A DNA stretch of 16,635 bases, from contig CANQDN010000011.1 in NCBI GenBank assembly GCA_947593275.1, positions 1-16,635 of the forward strand, written 5' to 3'. The translations under genes and the position numbers were made by a program. Of the stretch, positions 5,230 to 13,374 are shown in pieces. The stretch comes from an uncultured Bacilli bacterium (lineage in GTDB: Bacteria; Bacillota_I; Bacilli_A; RF39; UBA660). The notes beneath the pieces are model-generated. The model did not search any database and was not told where the DNA came from. It saw only the letters and a program-made list of their open reading frames with translations. Position 1 is the first letter of the stretch. Each line of letters starts with the position of its first letter.

Positions 5230-6576
5230 ATGTATGATACTATTTGTGCTATATCAACCGCTCGAGGTGTTGGTGCAATCTCTATTATTCGTGTAAGTGG
5301 CGAAGAGGCAATACCTAAAGTTGCTAGTATTTTTGATGGCAAAGATTTAACAAAAGTCCAAAGTCACACCATCCACTATGGCCATATCATAAAAGATAAT
5401 GAAATCATCGATGAAGTTTTAGTAAGTGTCTTTAAAGCTCCCAAAACTTATACTAAAGAAGATATTGTTGAAATAAATACTCATGGAGGCATTGCTACCA
5501 CTAAAAAAGTATTAGAAATATTACTAGAACAAGGCCTACGTCTTGCCGAACCCGGGGAATTTACTAAACGTGCTTTTTTAAATGGTCGTCTAGATCTTGC
5601 TGAAGCAGAAGCTGTCGAAAACTTAATAAATTCGGGAACTGAACTAGAAAGAAAACTCGCTTTAAACCAAATGGGTGGCAAAGTATCTCTAAAAATAAAA
5701 AAAGTAAGAGATATAATCATGGATCTAATGGCTAATATAGAAGTAAATATAGACTATCCCGAATATGAAGATGCTTTAGTTATCACCAAAGAAAATTTAA
5801 CTCCTAAATTAACTGAAATAAAACAGGAATTAGAAAGTCTCCTTGATGAATCTAAAATAGGAAAACTAATCGAACAAGGAATAAAAGTTGCCATTGTTGG
5901 TCGCCCTAACGTTGGTAAAAGTAGTATTTTAAATGCCTTAATTAAAGAAAATAAAGCCATCGTAACCGATATCGCCGGTACAACAAGAGATATAGTTGAA
6001 GGTGAAATTGAACTAAAAGGTATTCGCCTAAAATTTATCGATACCGCCGGTATTCACAAAACTAATGATTTAGTCGAAAAAATAGGCGTTGATAAATCCC
6101 TTGAAGTTTTAAATTCTGCTGATTTAATAATTCATGTCTTAAATAATAATGAAGAACTAACTGAAGAAGATCAAGAAATAATTTCTAAAATCCAAAATAA
6201 AACCCATATAACTTTTATTAACAAAGATGATTTACCATCTAACCTTAAATTAGACTTAAAAGATTTAGTTTATGGAAATACTACTTCTATAGATGGTTTA
6301 GAATCACTAAAAGATAAAATAGTTGAATTATTCGATTTAGACTATATAAAAACTACTAATCTTGAAATAGTATCAAGTACCCGTATTATAAATTTAATTA
6401 AAGAATCTTTAAACTCAATAAATAACGCTCTAAAAAATAATACCGCAGAAATACCTGTTGATATGCTTGCCATCGATATTAAAAAAGCTTGGGATTTACT
6501 TGGTGAAATAACCGGAGAATCTTATCAAGATGAATTATTAGATACTCTATTTAGTAAATTCTGTTTAGGTAAATAA
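5230..6576 (+). CDS. mnmE: tRNA uridine-5-carboxymethylaminomethyl modification GTPase MnmE
   Basis: MnmE, a dimeric GTPase, works with MnmG to install the (carboxymethyl)aminomethyl group on U34 of tRNAs reading split codon boxes. At 448 residues it has the usual family length. The N-terminal tetrahydrofolate-binding domain starts MYDTICAISTARGVGAISIIR and includes FTKRAFLNGRLDLAEAEAV. The inserted G domain has GRPNVGKS (224-231), DIAGTTRD, DTAGI and NKDD. The C-terminus ends FCLGK, carrying the catalytic cysteine of the C-[I/L/V]-G-K motif. The start fits the SD AAGGAAGTGA, which is embedded in a hairpin. mnmG follows 20 bases after the stop. No truncation or missing key residue is seen. 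Confidence 0.97.
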   Translation: MYDTICAISTARGVGAISIIRVSGEEAIPKVASIFDGKDLTKVQSHTIHYGHIIKDNEIIDEVLVSVFKAPKTYTKEDIVEINTHGGIATTKKVLEILLEQGLRLAEPGEFTKRAFLNGRLDLAEAEAVENLINSGTELERKLALNQMGGKVSLKIKKVRDIIMDLMANIEVNIDYPEYEDALVITKENLTPKLTEIKQELESLLDESKIGKLIEQGIKVAIVGRPNVGKSSILNALIKENKAIVTDIAGTTRDIVEGEIELKGIRLKFIDTAGIHKTNDLVEKIGVDKSLEVLNSADLIIHVLNNNEELTEEDQEIISKIQNKTHITFINKDDLPSNLKLDLKDLVYGNTTSIDGLESLKDKIVELFDLDYIKTTNLEIVSSTRIINLIKESLNSINNALKNNTAEIPVDMLAIDIKKAWDLLGEITGESYQDELLDTLFSKFCLGK

Positions 6577-6596
6577 ATTAGAAAGCAAGTGATTTT

Positions 6597-8453
6597 ATGT
6601 ATGATGTTATCGTAGTTGGAGGAGGTCATGCTGGTTGTGAAGCTTCTCATATCTCCGCCATTTTAAATTTAAAAACTGCTTTAGTCACGGCTAATCTTAA
6701 AAATATTGCCGATATGCCTTGTAACCCTTCAATCGGAGGAACAGCAAAAGGAATAATCGTAAGAGAAATAGACGCTCTAGGAGGCCTAATGGGTATCATC
6801 GCTGATAAATCTCATTTCCAAATAAAAATGCTTAATAATGGTAAAGGCCCCGCTGTAAGAAGTCTCCGCGCTCAAGCAGATAAAATAACTTATCCTAAAA
6901 ATATGTTAAAAGCTTTAAAAGAAACTCCCAATCTTACTATCATTGAAGGTATGGTTGAAGATTTAATCGTTGAAAATAATACCATTAAAGGAATAATACT
7001 CGCAAATGGTGAAGAAATTAAAGCTAAATCAGTTATCTTAACTACCGGAACATATTTAAAAGGTAACATTTTAATTGGCTCAGAAAACACTCCTGGAGGT
7101 CCTCATGGTGAAGCAAGAAGTAATCATTTAAGTGATAATCTAAAAAAATATGGCTTAACTATTCAAAGATTAAAAACTGGAACCCCACCTCGTCTTAAAG
7201 CCTCAACCATCGATTTTACTAAAATGCAACCTGAAGTCGGTGATAATAAATATTACACTTTCTCATTTGATACTAAACCCTTATATAAAATAAATGAGCA
7301 ACAAAAATGCTATTTAATATACACAAACGAAACTACTCATAATATTATTAAAGAAAATTTGTCCAAATCAGCCATGTATGGTGGTTATGTAACCGGAATC
7401 GGCCCAAGATATTGCCCTTCTATTGAAGATAAAATAGTCCGTTTTGCCGATAAACCTCGTCATCAATTATTCTTAGAGCCTGAAAGTCTTTATTATGATG
7501 AATGGTATCTACAAGGTTTTTCGACATCTATGCCAAGAGATATTCAAGAAAAAATGGTTCACTCTCTAAAAGGCCTAGAAAATGCCGAACTAACCAAATA
7601 TGCTTACGCTATCGAATATGATGCGATTGATCCACTAGAAATAAAACCTTCTTTAGAAAACAAAATAATCGAAAATCTTTTTACCGCCGGTCAAATAAAT
7701 GGTACAAGTGGTTATGAAGAAGCCGCTGCCCAAGGTTTAATCGCCGGTATTAATGCTCATCATAAACTAAATAATATGGAACCACTAATCTTAAAAAGAA
7801 ATGAAGCCTATATTGGTGTTTTAATTGATGATTTAGTAACCAAAGGCACAAATGAACCCTATCGTATGTTAACCTCTCGTGCCGAATTTCGCCTTTTACT
7901 TCGCCATGATAATGCTGACTTACGTTTAAGAGAAATTGGCTACAAAAATGGCACCATAGATGAAGCTAGATACAAAAAACTAAAAACTAAAATAAATAGT
8001 ATTAACGAAATAAAAGAACTTTTAAAAAATACTAACTTAAGCCTAAATGCTAAAACCAAAGAAATTTTTGCTAAATATAATTTTACTCTCCCAACTAGTA
8101 GTGTTTCCTTCTATTTATTATTAAAAAGACCCGAAATAACCATTAATTTTCTAAAAGAATTCATATCTCTTCCCTATGATGAAGACATATTAGAAGAAGT
8201 AGAAATAGAAGTAAAATATGAAGGCTATATTGCTAAAGCTTATAAAGAAGCTGAAAAAATGCTCAAACTTGAAGGAAAACTTATCCCTGAAGATATCGAC
8301 TATAATGACATTTTAAATTTAGCCAGTGAAGCAAGACAAAAACTATCTAAAATCCGACCTAAATCTCTAGGCCAAGCCGCTCGCATAAGTGGTGTTAATC
8401 CCTCAGATTTATCTATTTTATCAGTTTATTTAAAGAAAAAATATAACAAATAA
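6597..8453 (+). CDS. mnmG: tRNA uridine-5-carboxymethylaminomethyl modification enzyme MnmG (GidA)
   Basis: MnmG is the FAD-dependent partner of MnmE in U34 modification and also uses NADH. The 618-residue length is normal. Visible motifs are the FAD-binding VVGGGHAGCEAS at residues 6-17, MPCNPSIGGTAKG, GNGKGPAVRSLRAQADK (with M/L variants), the TGTYLKG segment, GLFTAGQINGTSGYEEAAAQG-type FAD motif near 360-380, and the C-terminal helical domain ending in KIRPKSLGQAARISGVNPSDLS that binds MnmE and tRNA. It starts 20 bases after mnmE with a modest SD (AAGTGAT). Its initiation region resembles that of mnmE (shared AAGTGA, T-run, ATGTATGAT). rsmG follows 11 bases after the stop, so the three are co-transcribed. 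Confidence 0.97.
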   Translation: MYDVIVVGGGHAGCEASHISAILNLKTALVTANLKNIADMPCNPSIGGTAKGIIVREIDALGGLMGIIADKSHFQIKMLNNGKGPAVRSLRAQADKITYPKNMLKALKETPNLTIIEGMVEDLIVENNTIKGIILANGEEIKAKSVILTTGTYLKGNILIGSENTPGGPHGEARSNHLSDNLKKYGLTIQRLKTGTPPRLKASTIDFTKMQPEVGDNKYYTFSFDTKPLYKINEQQKCYLIYTNETTHNIIKENLSKSAMYGGYVTGIGPRYCPSIEDKIVRFADKPRHQLFLEPESLYYDEWYLQGFSTSMPRDIQEKMVHSLKGLENAELTKYAYAIEYDAIDPLEIKPSLENKIIENLFTAGQINGTSGYEEAAAQGLIAGINAHHKLNNMEPLILKRNEAYIGVLIDDLVTKGTNEPYRMLTSRAEFRLLLRHDNADLRLREIGYKNGTIDEARYKKLKTKINSINEIKELLKNTNLSLNAKTKEIFAKYNFTLPTSSVSFYLLLKRPEITINFLKEFISLPYDEDILEEVEIEVKYEGYIAKAYKEAEKMLKLEGKLIPEDIDYNDILNLASEARQKLSKIRPKSLGQAARISGVNPSDLSILSVYLKKKYNK

Positions 8454-8464
8454 AGGAGTAAACC

Positions 8465-9169
8465 ATGACCCAAGAAGAATTTATCACTGAATTATCTAAA
8501 CTAAATATTAACTTAACTGAATCCCAAATAAAATCTTTAGAAGAATATAAAACCCTTCTCCAAGAATATAATCAAAAATTCAATTTAACTGCTTTAACTA
8601 AAGATGAAGATATCTACCTAAAACACTTTTATGACTCTTTAACTTTAACTAAAGCAGCCGATTTTACTATTCCTCAAAAAGTCTTAGATATCGGAACAGG
8701 CGCCGGTTTCCCTGGTCTTGTTTTAAAAATAGTTTTTCCCAATTTAGACATCACTTTAATTGATTCTAACCATAAAAAAATAACCTTCCTAGAAACTGTC
8801 ATAAATAAACTCAACTTAAAAAACATCACCTGCCTAAACACTCGTATTGAAGATTTTAATTCTTCTTATCGTGATTCTTTTGACATCATAACATCCCGTG
8901 CCGTTGCTCATCTTCGCATTCTATCTGAACTAGCTATTCCCTATTTAAAAGTAAATGGCCTATTTATTCCTATGAAAGGCCTTTTAAACAATGAACTAAA
9001 TGAATCTTTATCTACTCTAAAAACTTTAAATAGTAATATTCTAGAAAAACTTGAATTTACCCTTCCCAAAGAAAATAGTGAAAGAACTATCCTAAAAATC
9101 ACCAAAACCACCAAAACAAACCCAATTTATCCTCGCCCCTACTCTAAAATAATCAAAAAATCTTTATAA
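8465..9169 (+). CDS. rsmG: 16S rRNA (guanine527-N7)-methyltransferase RsmG
   Basis: RsmG uses S-adenosylmethionine to methylate N7 of G527 in the 530 loop of 16S rRNA; loss gives low-level streptomycin resistance in several bacteria. At 234 residues the length is normal. Family features are KFNLTALT (38-45), HFYDSLT (54-60), the SAM motif VLDIGTGAGFPG (73-84), the acidic ribose contact LIDSNHKK (98-105) and the SRAVAHL (144-150) catalytic segment, ending with the YPR motif near the C-terminus. The SD AAGGAG lies at correct spacing. It follows mnmG by 11 bases. In many Bacillota a noc or parB gene comes next; here a metallopeptidase-like gene intervenes. Confidence 0.96.
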   Translation: MTQEEFITELSKLNINLTESQIKSLEEYKTLLQEYNQKFNLTALTKDEDIYLKHFYDSLTLTKAADFTIPQKVLDIGTGAGFPGLVLKIVFPNLDITLIDSNHKKITFLETVINKLNLKNITCLNTRIEDFNSSYRDSFDIITSRAVAHLRILSELAIPYLKVNGLFIPMKGLLNNELNESLSTLKTLNSNILEKLEFTLPKENSERTILKITKTTKTNPIYPRPYSKIIKKSL

Positions 9170-9176
9170 AAAATAA

Positions 9177-9205
9177 TAGACATAAATTATAGAAAATGCT
9201 ATTAT
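9177..9205 (+). promoter_or_regulatory. Promoter candidate of the metallopeptidase-like gene
   Basis: The -35 is TAGACA (9177-9182), the spacer 17, and the -10 TATTAT (9200-9205) with extended TG at 9197-9198. A second TATAAT overlaps at 9203-9208. SD AGAGGT precedes the ATG at 9237. Confidence 0.5.
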
Positions 9206-9236
9206 AATTATAATAAAGATACTAAAGAGGTAAGCT

Positions 9237-10895
9237 ATGAAAAAGAATATTGTTCTTATAATTCCTATTTTTTTATCCTTTATCTTACTATTAATAACTC
9301 CTTTTTCATACCCAAAAGTAAAACCTCAAACTGAAAACCAATATCTAACTTCTTCTAATTATTTTAAAGATAATTCTTTAATTAATTTTGATATAACTAA
9401 TAATGCTATCTCCTATCTTGTTAAAGAAAACAATCACATAAATCTTTATACCAGTACCTTTACTACTCCCCCTAAATATAAAAGCCAAGTAGACGAAGAT
9501 ACTTGCACCATCGATAGATCCTACATCTTATGTAATAAAGAGTCCAATTTAACCATCTATAATTTAAATCTCGAAAAACTTTTTAGCCAAGAAAACATCA
9601 TATCTCTTGACTTTAATATAATTCCCTATAAAGATACTTTTTTAAAACTTATTAATAAAAAACTTTATTTACCTGAACAAGATGATTTATTATTCCAAGA
9701 ATTAGATTTAAATGGTACCTACAAAGACTTTTTCCAAACCAAAGATACCACATATCTCTTATTTACCGACTATGAAAAAGACTTATCTTACATCTATGAC
9801 ATAAATACTAAAACTAAAAAAGAAATCCCCTATACTCTTTATTTTAATTTTAATAAAGGCTTTTACTTTTATAATGCCTCTAACTTTTATTTTTTAAATC
9901 TTCTTTCTAATGAAGAACAAACCATCCCAAATCCCTTTAATTCCCCATTTTACTATTCTGTCTATTACTACAATTCCAATCTATATCTTTACTATAATAA
10001 CACTTTATATAACTATAATATCAATAATGCCACCATCACTGAATTAATAAGTAACATTTCATCTCCCAATAATCTTCTTGCAACCGATGACTATCTAATC
10101 TACTCTTTACAAGACACTATCTACACTCTAAATCTCTCTAAAAACCCCAATAAACCCCTCTCTTTAAAAGAATACTACCAAGAAAAAGAACATACCATCA
10201 AAAACTATCAAACAGCTTTTCTTAATAAATACAATATTGCTTTATACACCAAAGATGCCATAGATCCTACTCTATTCCCTGATTTTACTGCCGAAAACCT
10301 TTATGACAATGAAACAATCATCAATGCCCTAACTGTATTTGATACTCTTTTAAATAAATTCCCCAATCATTTTTTTGACATCTTTAAAGATACTCCCAAA
10401 ACTAAACTAAATCTCTATTTAACAGGCACTTTAACTCCAAAAGATTACACTACCCAAGTTGCCAGTCCTGCCGCCTATTCTCTTGTCAAAAATGGTGATT
10501 ATATGATAGTAATCGACATAACTAAACAAAATTTATCAGATCTTTTATCCCACGAACTTATGCATAACTTAGAATTTAAAATAGCAAAAGATGCCTTTTT
10601 AGAATATCAACACTATAATCCTGAAGACTTTAACTATACTTTATCATACACTAAAACTCCCGATTCTAATTATACTTTAAAAGAAAAAGATAATAATACT
10701 GTATATTTTATTGATACTTATTCTAAAACTTATCCCGAAGAAGATCGTGCCCGTTTATTTGAAACTATCATGAACCCCAACATAAACCTCAAAAATTATC
10801 CTCATCTCTATCAAAAAGCCCTTTATTTAAAAGAAAAACTAATTGAATACTATCCTTCTTTAATAAATTTTGAACCTTTTACCACTTTAAACTAA
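9237..10895 (+). CDS. Exported HExxH metallopeptidase-like protein
   Basis: A 552-residue protein with an N-terminal membrane segment (about residues 4-24, IVLIIPIFLSFILLLITPF), no lipobox cysteine and no later membrane segment, so it is predicted to face outward. Residues 30-310 are repetitive, rich in Tyr, Asn and Leu, with recurring strand-like units such as LYLYYNNTLYNYNI; this suggests a beta-propeller. The C-terminal third has HELMHNLE (439-446), an HExxH zinc motif, and 60 residues later EEDRARLFE (501-509). The latter resembles the ED/FAE-type helix that supplies the third metal ligand in gluzincins. Family and substrate are unknown. It has its own promoter and lies between rsmG and noc, where no gene is usual. 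Codons are strongly T/C-ending. Confidence 0.72.
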   Translation: MKKNIVLIIPIFLSFILLLITPFSYPKVKPQTENQYLTSSNYFKDNSLINFDITNNAISYLVKENNHINLYTSTFTTPPKYKSQVDEDTCTIDRSYILCNKESNLTIYNLNLEKLFSQENIISLDFNIIPYKDTFLKLINKKLYLPEQDDLLFQELDLNGTYKDFFQTKDTTYLLFTDYEKDLSYIYDINTKTKKEIPYTLYFNFNKGFYFYNASNFYFLNLLSNEEQTIPNPFNSPFYYSVYYYNSNLYLYYNNTLYNYNINNATITELISNISSPNNLLATDDYLIYSLQDTIYTLNLSKNPNKPLSLKEYYQEKEHTIKNYQTAFLNKYNIALYTKDAIDPTLFPDFTAENLYDNETIINALTVFDTLLNKFPNHFFDIFKDTPKTKLNLYLTGTLTPKDYTTQVASPAAYSLVKNGDYMIVIDITKQNLSDLLSHELMHNLEFKIAKDAFLEYQHYNPEDFNYTLSYTKTPDSNYTLKEKDNNTVYFIDTYSKTYPEEDRARLFETIMNPNINLKNYPHLYQKALYLKEKLIEYYPSLINFEPFTTLN

Positions 10896-10917
10896 TCTAA
10901 TTTTTTTATATAACAAG

Positions 10918-10946
10918 TTGCAAATTATCTCAATAATTGTTATAAT
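10918..10946 (+). promoter_or_regulatory. Promoter of the noc-like gene
   Basis: The -35 is TTGCAA (10918-10923), the spacer 17, and the -10 TATAAT (10941-10946). The SD before the ATG at 10975 is a weak AGGGGCTGAT, and an in-frame TGA just upstream fixes the start. Confidence 0.7.
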
Positions 10947-10974
10947 ATAATAAGTATATAGGGGCTGATTAAAA

Positions 10975-12150
10975 ATGAATTTAGAAGGAAGAATACTAGA
11001 GGTACCAATCGGGGATATTATCCCCAATCGTTTTCAACCACGCCTTGAATTTGATGAACGAGGCTTAGAAGAATTAGCAAATTCCATAAAACAACATGGA
11101 ATAATTCAACCCTTAGTCTTAAGAAGAATTCAAGATAAATATGAAATAGTCGCTGGAGAAAGACGTTATAAAGCGGCCATCAAAGCTGGCCTATCAACAG
11201 TCCCTGCTGTAATTGCTAATATTGATGATAATAAAAGTGCTGAAGTAGCTATTGTTGAAAATGTTCAAAGACGTGATTTAAGCCCTATTGAAGAAGCTCG
11301 TAGTTATAAAAATCTTTTAGATAAAGGTTATTTAACTCAAAGTGAACTAGCCAAAAAAATGGGTATATCCCAAAGTGCTATTGCTAATAAATTGCGACTT
11401 TTAAATCTCGACGAAAGTGTTCAACAAGCTTTAATTAACAACGAAATAAGTGAAAGACATGCTCGTTCTCTATTAGTTTTAGAAAGCCATGCTGAACAAA
11501 GAGAATGGTTAAATCGGATTATTTCTAAACGTATGACAGTAAGAGAATTAGATGAAGCTCTAAAAATGTCTGTAGCGCCCCAAAAAGAAGAACCAACCGA
11601 ACCTGATATTCCTTTAGTAACGGCCCTAGATATTGATACTATAAGAAATCAAGCTCGTGAATTACCTAAAATAAATGAACAAAGTGATATAGCTCGCAAA
11701 TTACAAGAAATAGAAAGGGAAAAAATGTATAATCCAGATGTTATTCCGGTTGAAGAAGCAACCAATAATTCTAAAGGAAATTTCTTTAATTTCCTAGAAA
11801 ATGAAACAGTAAACATGAATACTGAAGAAAATCGTTTAGAAACTCCAACAATTAATTTAAATGTTACTAATACTCCTCCAAAAGAAGAACAAGCACCCGT
11901 AATTGACTTAACTCCAAAAGCTCCAGTAGATCCAGAAGATGAAAACTTTGATCCATTATCATTAATAGATACTTTAGATCCTAACTACGAACAAATAGAA
12001 GCCGAAAAAGAAGGATTAGACCTAAAAAGTGCTATTAATGAAATACGTAATACTAAAGATAATTTAAGTATCAAAGGTTTCAATATAGCCTTAGAAGAAA
12101 CTGATTTACCAGATGCTTATCAATTTATAATTAAAGTTAAAAAGAATTAA
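10975..12150 (+). CDS. noc: ParB-family protein, Noc-like nucleoid occlusion protein
   Basis: ParB-family CTPase/DNA-clamp protein of 391 residues, about 100 longer than typical Noc or Spo0J. The N-terminal domain has IIPNRFQPR (15-23), GERRYKA (61-67) and ENVQRRDLSPIEEA (95-108), the CTP-binding boxes. An HTH follows (121-142, TQSELAKKMGISQSAIANKL), and ERHARSLL (160-167) belongs to the ParB core. Residues 200-347 form an acidic, Pro-rich linker. The end (AINEIRNTKDN through YQFIIKVKK) resembles the C-terminal dimerisation domain of Bacillus Noc more than that of Spo0J. Position after mnmE-mnmG-rsmG also favours Noc. The amphipathic membrane-targeting helix at the Noc N-terminus is absent. 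A chromosomal ParB role is the alternative. No soj neighbour is seen. Confidence 0.8.
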   Translation: MNLEGRILEVPIGDIIPNRFQPRLEFDERGLEELANSIKQHGIIQPLVLRRIQDKYEIVAGERRYKAAIKAGLSTVPAVIANIDDNKSAEVAIVENVQRRDLSPIEEARSYKNLLDKGYLTQSELAKKMGISQSAIANKLRLLNLDESVQQALINNEISERHARSLLVLESHAEQREWLNRIISKRMTVRELDEALKMSVAPQKEEPTEPDIPLVTALDIDTIRNQARELPKINEQSDIARKLQEIEREKMYNPDVIPVEEATNNSKGNFFNFLENETVNMNTEENRLETPTINLNVTNTPPKEEQAPVIDLTPKAPVDPEDENFDPLSLIDTLDPNYEQIEAEKEGLDLKSAINEIRNTKDNLSIKGFNIALEETDLPDAYQFIIKVKKN

Positions 12151-12181
12151 AAAGGTGGTTCTAAACCATCTTTTATTATTA
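12151..12181 (+). terminator. Intrinsic terminator of the noc-like gene
   Basis: AAAGGTGGTT (12151-12160) pairs with AACCATCTTT (12164-12173, with a G-U pair) around a 3-base loop, followed by a T-rich run. It abuts the stop codon. Confidence 0.75.
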
Positions 12182-12200
12182 TTAACTATCTATAAGCTAT

Positions 12201-12228
12201 TTGACAAAATAAGATAATATGATATAAT
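12201..12228 (+). promoter_or_regulatory. Promoter of the TetR-family gene
   Basis: A consensus -35 TTGACA (12201-12206), a 16-base spacer and a consensus -10 TATAAT (12223-12228). Confidence 0.8.
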
Positions 12229-12245
12229 GATAACATAAGTTACCA
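12228..12245 (+). promoter_or_regulatory. Candidate TetR operator
   Basis: TGATAAC (12228-12234), ATAA, then GTTACCA (12239-12245): an 18-bp inverted repeat with 6 of 7 arm positions matching. It covers the expected transcription start near 12235, so binding would block the promoter of its own gene. Self-repression is inferred from position and from the habit of the TetR family. Confidence 0.5.
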
Positions 12246-12264
12246 TAAAAAGGATGTGATCTAA

Positions 12265-12828
12265 ATGGCGGGTAAAAGTATCATTGATAAAAAAACTTTA
12301 TTAAAAACAGCCGTAAAAATGGTTGAAGAAAATGGTATTGAAAGTATTAACGCCCGTAGTTTAGCAACCAAAGCCGGAATCTCAACTAAACCAATATACC
12401 GACTATATACCAGTTTAGATGACTTAAAAAATGAAGTAAATGAAATAATAAAAAAAGAATATGATGAATTTATCATGAAAAGAGTCGACACTAAAAATGC
12501 TTTAATAACAGTATGTGTTGCCTATATCGAATTTGCTCAAATGCATAAAAACTATTTTCGTTCCATGTTTTTATCTAATAATTTAAAATGGACAAGTGTT
12601 GATGATGTTTTAAATGAAAAATGGAACCAAGGAGCAATAATTAATCTCGTAAATAAACATAGTATGACTTTTGAAGAAGCTAAAAGCTTATTTATGAATG
12701 TTTGGCTGTACGCTAATGGTCTAGCAACTTTAATCGCATCCAATGATCTAACTATTGATAATAAAGAAATACTAATTAGAATAGTAAAAATATTTAAAGA
12801 ATTTTCTAAGAATAAAATTAAAAATTAA
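12265..12828 (+). CDS. TetR/AcrR-family transcriptional regulator
   Basis: A 187-residue regulator. The N-terminal HTH spans residues 8-54 (TLLKTAVKMVEENGIESINARSLATKAGISTKPIYRLY read in parts), with the recognition helix GISTKPIYRLYTS. The helical C-terminal domain (55-187) has no recognised ligand signature; VWLYANGLATLI near 145 resembles the WHG-type TetR C-terminal domain. SD AAGGATGTGATC is a near-complete anti-SD match. The promoter is strong, and a palindrome over the start site suggests autoregulation. No transporter or enzyme gene follows; the next gene is convergent, so the regulated target is either itself or elsewhere. Identification of the family is secure, the effector unknown. 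Confidence 0.9.
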   Translation: MAGKSIIDKKTLLKTAVKMVEENGIESINARSLATKAGISTKPIYRLYTSLDDLKNEVNEIIKKEYDEFIMKRVDTKNALITVCVAYIEFAQMHKNYFRSMFLSNNLKWTSVDDVLNEKWNQGAIINLVNKHSMTFEEAKSLFMNVWLYANGLATLIASNDLTIDNKEILIRIVKIFKEFSKNKIKN

Positions 12829-12841
12829 ATATATGTTAAAC

Positions 12842-13300
12842 TTATTTTAAATATTTAGGAGAATCTATTTTACCTAAAAGATAATCAGCCGAACATTTAA
12901 TTAATTTACTATAACTATATAAAAAATTAGTATTAATTAAAAATTTTGCTTGCTCATACCTACACCAAACAGAATGATTAGTATTTAATTCTAAAGCAAT
13001 ATATTCCTGAGTGCATTTGCACTCTTTTCTTGTAGCTTTTAATCTTATAGCAACTTCATTTATATCAATATCATTTTTAACATCAGAATAATTATATATA
13101 TCAGTAAATTCAAATATATAATCAAAAGAAGTATTAAAAAAATTAACAAATATATTTAATCTTTCAATTGGAATAGTATCTCTCCCAATTTCAAAAGAAC
13201 TATAAGTGCTTCTATCAATACCTAATACATCTGCCACTTTAGCTTGATTAAAATTATTTGCTAATCGAATTTCTTTAAGCCTTTTTAAGTACATAAACAT
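12842..13300 (-). CDS. Regulator with two tandem XRE helix-turn-helix domains
   Basis: About 152 residues made of two consecutive Cro/C1-type HTH domains with almost nothing else. Domain 1 covers residues 5-64 (LKEIRLANNFNQAKVADVLG, STYSSFEIGRDTIP, FFNTSFDYIF). Domain 2 covers residues 85-144 (RLKATRKECKCTQEYIALEL, VWCRYEQAKFLI, CSADYLLGK). Both end in the DY[IL] motif usual before the domain end, so an internal duplication is likely. The start is uncertain: ATG at 13300, GTG at 13303 and ATG at 13294 are all in frame, and no strong SD precedes any of them. It is divergent from surface protein 2, mirroring the first cassette, and its predicted -35 overlaps that of the surface gene. It is convergent with the TetR gene. 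Confidence 0.82.
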   Translation of the reverse strand: MFMYLKRLKEIRLANNFNQAKVADVLGIDRSTYSSFEIGRDTIPIERLNIFVNFFNTSFDYIFEFTDIYNYSDVKNDIDINEVAIRLKATRKECKCTQEYIALELNTNHSVWCRYEQAKFLINTNFLYSYSKLIKCSADYLLGKIDSPKYLK

Positions 13301-13342
13301 CACAAGTATATTTTCTCATTATTAATTTTTTAATTCACTATC

Positions 13343-13361
13343 ATGTGTATAAATAGCACAT
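13343..13361. promoter_or_regulatory. Short inverted repeat, candidate operator of the second cassette
   Basis: ATGTG (13343-13347) and CACAT (13357-13361) are inverted around nine bases, just upstream of the surface-2 promoter and over the predicted -10 of the divergent XRE gene. The arms are only 5 bp, so this is weaker than the palindrome of the first cassette. Confidence 0.35.
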
Positions 13362-13374
13362 TTTTACTTGACAT
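13346..13374 (-). promoter_or_regulatory. Weak candidate promoter of the double-HTH gene
   Basis: On the minus strand: -35 ATGTCA (13374-13369), a 17-base spacer, -10 TATACA (13351-13346). Each hexamer matches consensus at four of six positions. The -35 overlaps that of the divergent surface gene, so the two promoters would compete. Confidence 0.35.

Noticed and set aside
5481..5960. Minus-strand open frames opposite mnmE
   Set aside because: They lie wholly within a certain gene on the other strand and show no family features.
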